The position numbers and the translations under genes are program-made. Under the pieces are notes generated by a model, which saw only the letters and a list, made by a program, of their open reading frames with translations, was not told the DNA's origin and made no database searches. Positions 7,958-17,880 of a stretch of 64,000 bases of DNA are shown here, piece by piece (the stretch's first letter is position 1; the number at the start of each line of letters is the position of its first letter). Location: the NCBI RefSeq assembly GCF_006716355.1, contig NZ_VFOW01000001.1:3720001-3784000 (forward strand). Reading direction: 5' to 3'. The stretch is from Stackebrandtia endophytica (GTDB lineage Bacteria > Actinomycetota > Actinomycetes > Mycobacteriales > Micromonosporaceae).

Positions 7958-8518
7958 TCAGCCTTCCCCGTCCTCTTCGGGCTCTTCTTCTTCGGGTGGT
8001 TCGGGCATGTCATCGATGATGTCCTCGATGTCCTGCTCCGTCTGGGTCGGATCCTCCGCCTCCTCGTCACCGGGAGAGTCGTAGTCGTCCGGGAAGTCGG
8101 GTTCACCGGGCGGTTCTGCCGGTGGGTTCTGGGACGGGTCGTTGGGGTCGTGCAGTTGAGTGCCGTCGTAGGGGTCGCCTTCGAGGATCGAATCCAGGTC
8201 GTTTCCGGCGGCCGTGTCCTCCTCGCTGAAGTTCTCGATCGCCTTGTTCACCGCGGAGGCGGTGTCGAGCAGGTTCTGGCCGGTTTGGGCCAAGACATGT
8301 TGGAATTCGCTGTGCAGGCTGTAGAACGCTTCACAAGGGCCGCCGTAGATTGTTTGGCCGTGCGGTCCTTCACCGCCTGTTTCAAAGGCTCCTCGAATAT
8401 CGCCCTGGTTTCCACCCATTTCCGAACTACCTGATGTGTATACGGCGGCCACGTTCGGTAGGTGTACATTTGCCACCGTCCACAATTTATAAAGATCGCC
8501 GCCGGTTACATCGGCCAT
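7958..8518 (-). CDS. WXG100/EspC-like secretion-target protein with acidic tail
   Basis: The 186-residue product starts at MADVTGGDLYKLW (ATG 8518, preceded by GCGAGG). A longer frame from 8614 has an Arg/Ser-rich start that looks untranslated. Residues 1-110 are helical with a pattern seen in type VII targets (FYSLHSEFQHVLAQTGQNLL, then AIENFSEEDTAAG). The last 70 residues are Pro/Glu/Asp-rich (PEPPEEEEPEEDGEG) and surely disordered. It is the first gene of a two-gene operon with the LXG-like gene 2 bp downstream. I infer a small secreted or chaperone-like partner. No WxG motif is present, so family membership is tentative. Confidence 0.55.
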   Translation of the reverse strand: MADVTGGDLYKLWTVANVHLPNVAAVYTSGSSEMGGNQGDIRGAFETGGEGPHGQTIYGGPCEAFYSLHSEFQHVLAQTGQNLLDTASAVNKAIENFSEEDTAAGNDLDSILEGDPYDGTQLHDPNDPSQNPPAEPPGEPDFPDDYDSPGDEEAEDPTQTEQDIEDIIDDMPEPPEEEEPEEDGEG

Positions 8519-8753
8519 GGCGAACCTCGCTTTCGTTCGCTTACTTAGGGCATGGCGACAGCTCTGGGGTGAGCATGGTCGCGCTGTGCTCGCGAGGGTA
8601 TTGGGTTGGGGCAACCCGTTAGCTGAGATTGATGACCGAATGCGGATCCGTCAATCGAACTTGGCTGATAGGCGGAATATGTGCGTAGGCGCGCGGTGAC
8701 GCCGCGAGACGCCCGTGGTGGTCGTCGCGGAAACGGGTGGGGATGGAGTTCCC

Positions 8754-9482
8754 TTATATCTCGTTGCAGATCTTGGTCGTCACGTCGGCACCGTGTGCGA
8801 GCGCCTGTCCATAATGCTTCAACCATGACCGCAGGCCGTCGGGGCTGCCGGTGGTGAAGGCGCCGGAGGCGCCGACGTATTCGGGGGACCGTTCGGCGTG
8901 CCCGACGTCGATCGCGACCAGCAGACGCGGGTCGAGGCCCCTCGCGGCCAGCGTCAGACGGGCCGCTGCGCGTGCGACAACCCCTGCGGCGGTGGGGAAG
9001 GGGCGCAGCGCCAACATCTCGCCGTGCACGACGGCGGCCACCAGTGCGGCGGGCAGGGTGGTCTGACTGGTGACCAGGACGCACAGCGTGGCCAAGCGGA
9101 CCGAGCCGTCGGAGTCGACGACGGGACGGCCCAGGTCTTCGGGTGCGGCGAGGTCACGGGCGGCGAGCAGATGCAACCGGGCCAATACCTGGCGCGGCGC
9201 CTTCTGCCACGTGTCGACCATGCTGGGGAGTTCGCCGGCGACCCGCAGCGCTCCCTGAACGGTCGGGTCGGTCACCGTTCCGCTGCGAACCTCGTCCACA
9301 TCGAACTGTGCGCCGTCGAGGGCGGCTGAGGCGACCGCTGAACGCAGCGATACCTCGGTGGCGACTGCGGCGCCACTGTTGCGAAGGGTGCGATGCCACA
9401 GGGTGCGGTCGACGGCAGCGCGCGACTGCTCCAACGCGTCGGCTACTTCGGCCAGTTCCAAAAGGGGGGCGAGCGGATCCAC
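8754..9482 (-). CDS. Degenerate Fic-fold protein divergent from acs
   Basis: The 242-residue protein is all-helical in pattern and resembles the Fic/DOC fold. The region HGEMLALRPFPTAAGVVARA lines up with the Fic active-site loop HxFxDGNGRxxR, but the His, the Asp and the GNGR core are replaced (RPFPTAAGVVAR), so AMP transfer is unlikely. The upstream part (LRSAVASAALDGAQFDVDEV) matches the Fic inhibitory or first-helix region, including the SxALDG-type motif. Genes like this are often annotated as oxidoreductases next to acs in actinobacteria. It is divergent from acetyl-CoA synthetase with 314 bp between starts. A regulatory or scaffolding role linked to Acs is possible but unproven. Confidence 0.6.
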   Translation of the reverse strand: MDPLAPLLELAEVADALEQSRAAVDRTLWHRTLRNSGAAVATEVSLRSAVASAALDGAQFDVDEVRSGTVTDPTVQGALRVAGELPSMVDTWQKAPRQVLARLHLLAARDLAAPEDLGRPVVDSDGSVRLATLCVLVTSQTTLPAALVAAVVHGEMLALRPFPTAAGVVARAAARLTLAARGLDPRLLVAIDVGHAERSPEYVGASGAFTTGSPDGLRSWLKHYGQALAHGADVTTKICNEI

Positions 9483-9796
9483 GATCCCAGACCATACCCG
9501 TTAGGTAAGAGTGATCAAACGATTGGCGGCGATCTTTTGAAGTGATTGATATTGCATGTTCCCGCGCATCTTATGCACGCCAACTGCGGTTCCCAATCAC
9601 AAGGGCGCAGTGGACACGGACAGGCGCGGAGACTATCGTCATGCCCTGAGACCCGCAACACGCACGAGACAGGTTCGATCGACCGTTTCACCCCGGCATC
9701 GCGCGACGATATGTGTCCGAGGGCGATGGTTTGACGGTGGTTCGACCGGGTTCGCTGATCGGGGACGCCTGGTATGCGATACAGAGGAGATGGCAC

Positions 9797-11767
<1,971 letters not shown>

Positions 11768-11860
11768 ACCGGTGTGGCGAGACACCGTTGGAGTGATCCA
11801 TCGGCCGTCGGTCCAGGTGCGAGTCCGACCGGCGGCCGCTCCATGAATTAGCCTGGAGGT

Positions 11861-13018
11861 ATGAAAGGCAGACGTCCGGCCGTCGACGACAGCGCCGTCC
11901 TCATCGAGGGCCCGTGGCAACACCGGTTCGTCGATGCCAACGGAGTCCGTTTCCACGTCGTTGAGATGGGAAGCGGGCCGCTGATCCTGTTGCTGCACGG
12001 ATTTCCCGAGTTCTGGTGGACCTGGCAGCACCAGATTCCCGCCCTGGCCGAAGCCGGCTATCGAGTCGCCGCCGTCGACCTGCGCGGTTACGGCGCCAGC
12101 GACAAGCCACCGGACGGGTACGACGTCTACACGATGGCCTCCGACATCACCGGACTCATCCGGGCGTTGGGCGAACGCGACGCCGTCGTCGTGGGACACG
12201 ACCTGGGCGGCACCCTCGGCTTCGCGGCCGCCGGATTCCACCCCCGCAGCTTCCGCCGACTGGTCGTGTTGTCCTCGGCGCACCCGTTGCGACAGCGGGC
12301 CGCACTGGCGGTCGACCCACGAGGCCAGCTGTCGGCCAGTCGCCATCTGCTGGCGTTCCAGCTGCCCCGATACGAACACGTCGTGACCCGCGACGACGCG
12401 GCGATGGTCGCCTCGCTCATGCGCCACTGGGCCGGGCACGCTTGGCGCGACACTCCCGAGTTCCACCGATACGTACGGGCGTGCCGTGACGCGATTCAAC
12501 TGCCCCAGGCGGCGTTCTGCGCATTGGAGGCGTACCGCTGGGCGCTGCGCAACGTACTGCGGGTCTCAGGGCGTCGGTACGTGAAACTGCTGCAGGAGCC
12601 GTTGAAGGTCCCGACCCTTCAACTGCACGGCGAACGTGATCGTTGTGTGTTGCCGCGCACCGCGCAGGGTTCCGGCCGGTACGTCGCCGCCAACTACGAG
12701 TGGCGCGTTCTGAAGGACATCGGACATTTTCCGCAGCTCGAATCCCCCAACCTGGTGACCGCCGAGATCCTGCGGTGGTGCAAGGAGTTATCCCCGTGCA
12801 CGACTCGTGCCGAACTCGTGCAACCGGATGGGATGGTTGTGTCACGGCGGCGGCCCGAGGTGATCGATCGCTCCAGCGATGACGACTCATCTCGGACTGA
12901 CACGGGAAGACGAGTTCTCTGGCGAGAACTCGGGGCAGGTTTGGGAGTCCTCACGCCGATCGACCTCGATCCGGTCGTTCACGGATGCGACGCGGTCCCT
13001 CCAAACGAGGTCGTTTGA
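11861..13018 (+). CDS. Alpha/beta hydrolase, epoxide-hydrolase type, with anomalous C-terminal tail
   Basis: Residues 1-309 form a standard alpha/beta hydrolase: oxyanion HGFPEFWW, nucleophile Asp114 in GHDLGG, acid Asp in GERDRC, and catalytic His in DIGHFPQLESP. An Asp nucleophile is typical of epoxide hydrolases and haloalkane dehalogenases; HGFPE favours epoxide hydrolase. Family members end near the ILRWCKE segment. The last 76 residues, beginning with a TTA codon at 12788, have poor third-position GC, no recognisable fold, and cover a hairpin (12911-12932) that looks like a terminator. I infer loss of the original stop or a frameshift near 12788. Catalysis may be intact because all active-site residues precede the tail. 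Confidence 0.85.
   Translation: MKGRRPAVDDSAVLIEGPWQHRFVDANGVRFHVVEMGSGPLILLLHGFPEFWWTWQHQIPALAEAGYRVAAVDLRGYGASDKPPDGYDVYTMASDITGLIRALGERDAVVVGHDLGGTLGFAAAGFHPRSFRRLVVLSSAHPLRQRAALAVDPRGQLSASRHLLAFQLPRYEHVVTRDDAAMVASLMRHWAGHAWRDTPEFHRYVRACRDAIQLPQAAFCALEAYRWALRNVLRVSGRRYVKLLQEPLKVPTLQLHGERDRCVLPRTAQGSGRYVAANYEWRVLKDIGHFPQLESPNLVTAEILRWCKELSPCTTRAELVQPDGMVVSRRRPEVIDRSSDDDSSRTDTGRRVLWRELGAGLGVLTPIDLDPVVHGCDAVPPNEVV
12911..12932 (+). terminator. Hairpin inside the hydrolase tail, possible former terminator
   Basis: CGAGTTCTC (12911-12919) pairs perfectly with GAGAACTCG (12924-12932) across a 4-base loop. There is no T-run after it. Its position inside the atypical coding tail suggests the region was once intergenic. 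Confidence 0.35.
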
Positions 13019-13265
13019 GGGCTCCCATTCCATCACCGGCGCAACCGGTCACATGAGACACCTTAGGCGTCGGCCGACCACATGCGAGGGTCCGCCTTCA
13101 CCGCGAGTGTGGATCTCTCTGTCGCGAATGAGTCACAGCATCCGACACTACTTGACATTCTTCAACAAAAGGTGGAACGTCAGGCGCACCCCATCGTGGC
13201 CGCCGTGGTGGACACGGTGAACCACCGCGTCACCCCCAGCCCGCGTAACTGAATTGGAGCGCGAT

Positions 13266-14516
13266 ATGAAGCGCCGCAGCTTTATGGCCCTTGCCGCCGC
13301 GCCGGTCGTAGCCCCGCTGCTCACCTCGTGCAGCGGCAACGCCAACCAGATGGAAGTCTTCACCTGGTGGACCGGTCCGGGTGAGGGTGAAGGACTCGCC
13401 GAACTGGAGAAACTGTTCGCCGCCGCCAAACCCGACGTCGAGTTCGTCAACGCCGCGATCGCCGGAGGCAGCGGCGATCAGGCCAAAGCAGCCCTGGCCG
13501 CCCGGTTGCAGGCCTCCGATCCGCCGGACTCGTTCCAAGGTCACGCCGGTGAGGAACTGGCCGACTACATCGACAGCGGCGTCATCGAAGACCTCAGTGG
13601 ACTGTACGAGTCCGAGGGTTGGAACTCCGTCATGCACCCCGGACTGCTGGAGAACCTCACCAAGGACGGCAAGCTGTACGCGGTACCGGTGAACATCCAC
13701 CGCGCGAATCTACTGTGGTACAACCCCTCCATCCTGGAGGAGAACCGGTTGGAGGTGCCGCAGACCTGGTCCCAGCTCATCGAACAGAACGAGGTGCTGT
13801 CCGAACAGGGCATCGCCACCCTGTCGATCGCCTCCGCCTGGACCCAACTGCACCTGTTGGAGACGGTGCTGCTCGGCGAACTCGGCGCCGAAGCCTACAA
13901 CGGACTGTGGGACGGCACCGTCGGGTGGCAGACCGGTGAGGTCATCGCCGCCCTGGAGACCTACACCGCCGTCCTCGAGGTGTCCAACCTCAGCGAGGCC
14001 GCCGCCGACTGGCAACCCCAACTGGACAGGCTCATGGACGGCACCGCCGCCTACGCCGTCATGGGCGACTGGGCCTACTCCTACCTCGCCACCAACCAGG
14101 GCAAGGTGTACAACGTCGACTACAGCGTCGCCGAGACCCCCGGATCGGTCGGTGTCTTCGACTACCTGTCCGACGCGTTCACCCTGCCCGTCGGCGCCAA
14201 GAACCGCGAGAACGCCGAAGCCTGGTTGACGGTGTGCGCCTCCATCGAGGGGCAGGACGCCTTCAACACCAAGAAAGGCTCGCTGCCGGCGCGCACCGAC
14301 ACCGACCAGTCGCTCTACACCGACTACCTCGCATGGAATCTCGGGCAGTGGCTCGACAGCTCCACCGTCGTGGTCGGATCGCTCGCACACGGCGCCGTCG
14401 CCCGACCCGGCTGGGCCACCGAGATCCAGACCGCCCTGGGAGTCTTCGTCCAAAACGGTGACGCCGTCGCCTTCGCCGACGCGGTCGCCCTGGCCTACCA
14501 GAACACCAAGTCATAA
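13266..14516 (+). CDS. Sugar ABC transporter substrate-binding lipoprotein
   Basis: This is the extracellular sugar-binding component of an importer. The 416-residue product has a twin-basic N-terminus (MKRRSFMALAAAP) and a lipobox ending in Cys at about residue 24 (LLTSCSG), then an extracellular solute-binding protein family 1 domain (VFTWWTGPGEGEGL, SFQGHAGEELADYID, AVPVNIHRANLLWYN). It resembles the glucose/mannose GtsA-type group. The start at 13266 follows GGAGCG; a TTG four codons earlier is less likely. Two permease genes follow at once, but no ATPase gene, so a shared MsiK-type ATPase elsewhere is likely. A possible operator, TTGA-CATTCT-TCAA, lies at 13152-13165, upstream of the operon. 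Confidence 0.9.
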   Translation: MKRRSFMALAAAPVVAPLLTSCSGNANQMEVFTWWTGPGEGEGLAELEKLFAAAKPDVEFVNAAIAGGSGDQAKAALAARLQASDPPDSFQGHAGEELADYIDSGVIEDLSGLYESEGWNSVMHPGLLENLTKDGKLYAVPVNIHRANLLWYNPSILEENRLEVPQTWSQLIEQNEVLSEQGIATLSIASAWTQLHLLETVLLGELGAEAYNGLWDGTVGWQTGEVIAALETYTAVLEVSNLSEAAADWQPQLDRLMDGTAAYAVMGDWAYSYLATNQGKVYNVDYSVAETPGSVGVFDYLSDAFTLPVGAKNRENAEAWLTVCASIEGQDAFNTKKGSLPARTDTDQSLYTDYLAWNLGQWLDSSTVVVGSLAHGAVARPGWATEIQTALGVFVQNGDAVAFADAVALAYQNTKS

Positions 14517-14582
14517 CGGGTCCGGGTCGGCCACCGGTACGGCGGCCGACCCGCCACGCATCACGTGGAGGGAGTCGCGGAA

Positions 14583-15575
14583 ATGGTGAGGCAACCGCGA
14601 ACCACCGGCGACGAGAAAACGGCGACCACACCGGGACAACGACAACACCGACCCCGGACCGTGAACCGTCGCGCCGGGCGGCGACGAGCCCGCTGGCGCA
14701 AAACCTGGCCCGCGCTGCTGCTGGTCTCGCCGTCGCTGATCCTGGTCGGGATATTCGTCTACGGATTCCTCGGCTGGAACCTGCGGGTATCGGTGACCAG
14801 CTGGCAGGGATTCGCACCGGTATACGACTTCGTCGGCATCGACAACTACATCGCGTTGATGAACGACCCGATCTGGTGGCGGGACGTGCGACACGTCCTC
14901 ATCTTCACCCTCGTGTTCGTCATCGGTGCGTTGGCCGTCGGCTTCCTCCTGGCGCTGCTCATGGAGAAGGGCGTCCGCGGCGAGAACTTCTTCCGCAGCG
15001 TCTTCCTGTTCCCGATGGCGATCTCATTCATCGCCACCGCGATCATCTGGCGCAGCCTGCTGGACAACGGAACCGGCGAGAACACCGCCGGAATCAACCA
15101 GCTGTTCGCCTACATCGGACTCGACGCGTTGCACAGCGACTGGCACAAGTCCGACTCCACCTGGGCGATCTCGGCGATCGCGTTGCCCGCCGGCTGGGCA
15201 CTGTCGGGATACATCATGGCGCTGTTCCTGGCCGGAATGCGCGGCGTACCCGACGAACTACGCGAAGCCGCCCGCGTCGACGGAGCCGGCGAAGGTCGCG
15301 TCTTCTGGCACGTCGTGCGGCCCATGCTGTGGCCCACCACCATGGCCGCCGTGGTGCTGCTGGCGCACATCTCATTGAAGACCTTCGACCTGATGTTCGC
15401 CATCGACCAACGCTCACCCCGCATCGAGACACCCGCGCTGTACATGTACCACAGCGTCTTCCCCGGCAGCTTCTACGCGCGCGGCGCCACCATCGCGACC
15501 ATGCTCGTCATCGGAATCGCCGTGCTCATCATCCCCTACATCTGGTACACGATGCGATCGGAGCGGCGCCCATGA
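14583..15575 (+). CDS. Sugar ABC transporter permease (first)
   Basis: The 330-residue membrane protein has a basic N-terminus (RRAGRRRARWRK) and six transmembrane segments, the first at about residues 43-65. The cytoplasmic EAA loop that contacts the ATPase reads ELREAARVDGAGEGRVFWHV. This places it with MalF/UgpA-type permeases of carbohydrate importers. The ATG at 14583 lies ten bases after GGAGGG; a GTG at 14565 is an alternative. It overlaps the second permease by ATGA, so the two are translated together. Confidence 0.9.
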   Translation: MVRQPRTTGDEKTATTPGQRQHRPRTVNRRAGRRRARWRKTWPALLLVSPSLILVGIFVYGFLGWNLRVSVTSWQGFAPVYDFVGIDNYIALMNDPIWWRDVRHVLIFTLVFVIGALAVGFLLALLMEKGVRGENFFRSVFLFPMAISFIATAIIWRSLLDNGTGENTAGINQLFAYIGLDALHSDWHKSDSTWAISAIALPAGWALSGYIMALFLAGMRGVPDELREAARVDGAGEGRVFWHVVRPMLWPTTMAAVVLLAHISLKTFDLMFAIDQRSPRIETPALYMYHSVFPGSFYARGATIATMLVIGIAVLIIPYIWYTMRSERRP

Positions 15576-16735
15576 CGAGCCGGCCCGCGATCCAATCCCC
15601 CTGGGCGCCATACATACGCGGCCTGAAATACCTGCTGCTGTTCATCTTCGTGCTGCTGTTCCTGATGCCGGTCTACGCCGTCGTGGCGACCGCCCTCAAA
15701 ACCTCCGCCGAAGTCAGTGTGCCCGGCATGTGGGAGTTTCCCTGGCCACTGTCCCTCGACAGCTTCACAACGGTCCTCGACAAACCCGAGATCCAAAGAG
15801 GACTAATCAACAGTCTGCTGTTGGCCGTCCCCGCCAGCATCCTGTCGGCGATCCTCGGCGCGGCCAACGGATTCGTCCTCTCCAAATGGCGCTTCAAAGG
15901 CGCCGACCTCGTCTTCTCAATCCTGCTGTTCGGAATGTTCATCCCCTATCAGGCCGTCCTCATCCCCATGACCCAGTTCATGACCCAGATAGGCCTGCGA
16001 GGCGGCTCCGAACCCACCGGCGGACTTCTAGGGCTCATCCTCGTCCACGTCGTCTACGGAATCCCCATCACCACCCTGATCTTCCGCAGCTACTACGCCG
16101 GAATCCCCGACACCGTCTTCGACTCCGCCCAAGTCGACGGCGCCGGAATGCTGCGAGCCTTCTGGCACATCGCCCTACCCCTGGCGCCACCGGCATTCGC
16201 AGTCACCGTGATCTGGCAATTCACAGCAGTCTGGAACGACTTCATCTTCGGCGTCGTGATGACCTCCACAACAGCCTGGCCCATAACCATAGGGCTCAAC
16301 AACATCGCCGCCGTACAAACCATCCCCTTCGACCAGGTCATGGCATCAGCCCTCATAGCCAGCCTGCCGACCCTCCTGGTCTACATCCTGTTGGGCCGTT
16401 ATTTCATGAGGGGTCTCCTAGCCGGTTCCCTCAAAGGCTTACGCGCCTGCCCAGGCACGTACCTCGCGGCGTTGCAGGCTTCCTTGCCTACAAAACCCGT
16501 AGGCGGCGGAAGCCTGCGCCTTGCGATGCACGCACCTGGACGGGCGCATCCCGCTCGTCCAGGCACGTGTCTGGCGGCGCCGCTCGCGGGCTTGCCTACC
16601 AAACCCGTAGGCGGCGCCTGGCGCCGTGTCCACCGGGTCGGCTGGGCACGCACCCCGGGCGTCGCGAACCTGGAGACACGACACGGCCCGGCCAACCTGA
16701 ACGGTCGGGCCGGGCCGGAATCGTTGCAGTACTAG
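15572..16735 (+). CDS. Sugar ABC transporter permease (second), extended through palindromic repeats
   Basis: Residues 1-289 are a complete MalG/UgpE-type permease with six transmembrane segments and the EAA loop SAQVDGAGMLRAFWHIALP. They end in GRYFMRGLLAGSLKG, where family members stop. The frame instead goes on for 98 residues, starting with a TTA codon at 16439, through two palindromic repeat elements and a terminator-like hairpin. The tail is Pro/Gly/Arg-rich and contains LPTKPVGG twice, once per repeat copy. The stop TAG overlaps the stop of the convergent DUF368 gene at the palindrome CTAG (16732-16735). I infer that insertion or growth of the repeats removed the stop. Whether the tail harms transport cannot be told. 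Confidence 0.85.
   Translation: MTSRPAIQSPWAPYIRGLKYLLLFIFVLLFLMPVYAVVATALKTSAEVSVPGMWEFPWPLSLDSFTTVLDKPEIQRGLINSLLLAVPASILSAILGAANGFVLSKWRFKGADLVFSILLFGMFIPYQAVLIPMTQFMTQIGLRGGSEPTGGLLGLILVHVVYGIPITTLIFRSYYAGIPDTVFDSAQVDGAGMLRAFWHIALPLAPPAFAVTVIWQFTAVWNDFIFGVVMTSTTAWPITIGLNNIAAVQTIPFDQVMASALIASLPTLLVYILLGRYFMRGLLAGSLKGLRACPGTYLAALQASLPTKPVGGGSLRLAMHAPGRAHPARPGTCLAAPLAGLPTKPVGGAWRRVHRVGWARTPGVANLETRHGPANLNGRAGPESLQY
16441..16550. repeat. Palindromic repeat element, copy 1
   Basis: The 110-bp segment is an imperfect inverted repeat with arms of about 50 bp centred on AAAACCC (16492-16498). About 36 of 50 arm positions pair, including GCAGGCTTCC against GGAAGCCTGC and TTGCCTAC against GTAGGCGGC. 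It looks like a REP or small MITE-type element. It lies inside the extended permease frame. Confidence 0.75.
16551..16650. repeat. Palindromic repeat element, copy 2
   Basis: A second, more diverged copy has the same core: TTGCCTAC (16592-16599), CAAACCC, GTAGGCGGC (16607-16615), 108 bp after the first. The left flank CCAGGCACGT also repeats. The arms pair less well than in copy 1. Confidence 0.65.
16684..16718 (-). terminator. Hairpin downstream of the DUF368 gene
   Basis: CGGCCCGGCC (16684-16693) pairs with GGCCGGGCCG (16709-16718). It is placed just after the leftward DUF368 stop and just before the rightward permease stop. No T-run follows on either side, so it is a GC hairpin terminator of the actinobacterial kind at best. 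Confidence 0.5.
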
Positions 16736-17685
16736 ACACCCACGCGGGCGTCGGTGTCGGTGCCGGACTCGACGGTGGTGGCGGCCTCGCGGAGCGCGGC
16801 ACGGCGGTTGGCACGCACCTCGACGATGATCATGACCAACACGATGGCGGCGCCGACGGCGGCCAACAGAGCCAATCCCCCGATGTTGTCACCACCGGGG
16901 GTGTGCAGGGCCCGGGTCTCCTCGTTCTGCCAGGGCCACAACACCCGAAGCGAACCGATCATCAGACCGGTCATCAGGGCCAACGTCGCCTGGTGCTTGT
17001 GATGCAGCAGCCACTGCAAACCCTTGACGAAAGTGGACAGACCGATCAGGGCCCCGAGTGCGAATACTCCGATGTAGAGCAGATCGCGATCGTTGAGGGC
17101 GGCGATGGTGGTGGTGTACATGCCCATGGTCAGCAACATGAACGAACCGGACAGGCCCGGCAATACCAGTGCGTTGATGGCGATCGCCGCCGCCAACGCG
17201 ACCAACCACAATGGTGGATCACTGACGTGTCCCTGTGGCAAACCGGTCAGGATCACCGCGGCGACGAGACCGATCACGATGAGGGCGATGTCGAGGAATC
17301 GCATACGTTGCCGCATCATCCGGATCGGGATGGCGATCGATACCAGGATCATGCCGAAGAACAGCGCGTTGGTCTCCTGCGGATAATCCTCCAGCAGCGG
17401 AGCCAACAGACGGGCGGCAAGCAACAGGAAGACCGCCATACCGATCAACGACGGGACGACGACGCTCCAATTGACCTTGCGCAGGTTCTCCTTGGCTTCG
17501 GCACCACGCCCGATGGTGAGCGATTTGATCGCGCTGACGACGTAGCCGGCGCCGTCGATCAACGTGTCGTACAAACCGGTCACCAAGGCGATGGTGCCGC
17601 CGCTGATGCCCGGTATCGCCTCGGCTGTACCGATGAGGCCGCCGCGAACAAAACTGCTGAACCACCGGCCGAAGGGTTTAGTCAT
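16732..17685 (-). CDS. DUF368 (PopT-type) polyprenyl-phosphate translocase
   Basis: The 317-residue membrane protein has the DUF368 signature near its start: FVRGGLIGTAEAIPGISGGT, then ALVTGLYDTLI, and later INALVLPGLSGSFMLL. About eight hydrophobic helices follow. DUF368 proteins (PopT) have been shown in other bacteria to return undecaprenyl phosphate across the membrane for reuse in wall synthesis. The ATG at 17685 begins MTKPFGRW; the longer frame from 17850 adds an Arg-rich segment without family similarity. The stop overlaps the convergent permease stop. Position beside a LicD operon and in a window rich in polymer genes suits a lipid-carrier recycling role. Confidence 0.85.
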   Translation of the reverse strand: MTKPFGRWFSSFVRGGLIGTAEAIPGISGGTIALVTGLYDTLIDGAGYVVSAIKSLTIGRGAEAKENLRKVNWSVVVPSLIGMAVFLLLAARLLAPLLEDYPQETNALFFGMILVSIAIPIRMMRQRMRFLDIALIVIGLVAAVILTGLPQGHVSDPPLWLVALAAAIAINALVLPGLSGSFMLLTMGMYTTTIAALNDRDLLYIGVFALGALIGLSTFVKGLQWLLHHKHQATLALMTGLMIGSLRVLWPWQNEETRALHTPGGDNIGGLALLAAVGAAIVLVMIIVEVRANRRAALREAATTVESGTDTDARVGV

Positions 17686-17880
17686 GGTGAGACACGTTAG
17701 GCGAGCTGATAATCGGGTGTCGCAGTAGGGCGATGTCCGGTGGCGGACTCGAAGCGCGGCCGTTCGGCTTCGGACGGGTGTGACCGCCAGAGGCGATCGG
17801 GGCGCGATACCGCGGTCGAGGCGGGTGAGAGACGAGAGTTGGAGATACACCGGGAATCCGCCAACCCCCGTCTCGTCCCA

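Noticed and set aside
13152-13157. TTGACA as a -35 box for the sugar importer
   Set aside because: The hexamer 17 bp later is GAACGT, which does not fit a -10. The surrounding TTGA...TCAA may be an operator instead.
14876-15571. Frame-open stretch upstream of the second permease start
   Set aside because: It lies wholly within the first permease; the second permease starts at the ATGA overlap at 15572.
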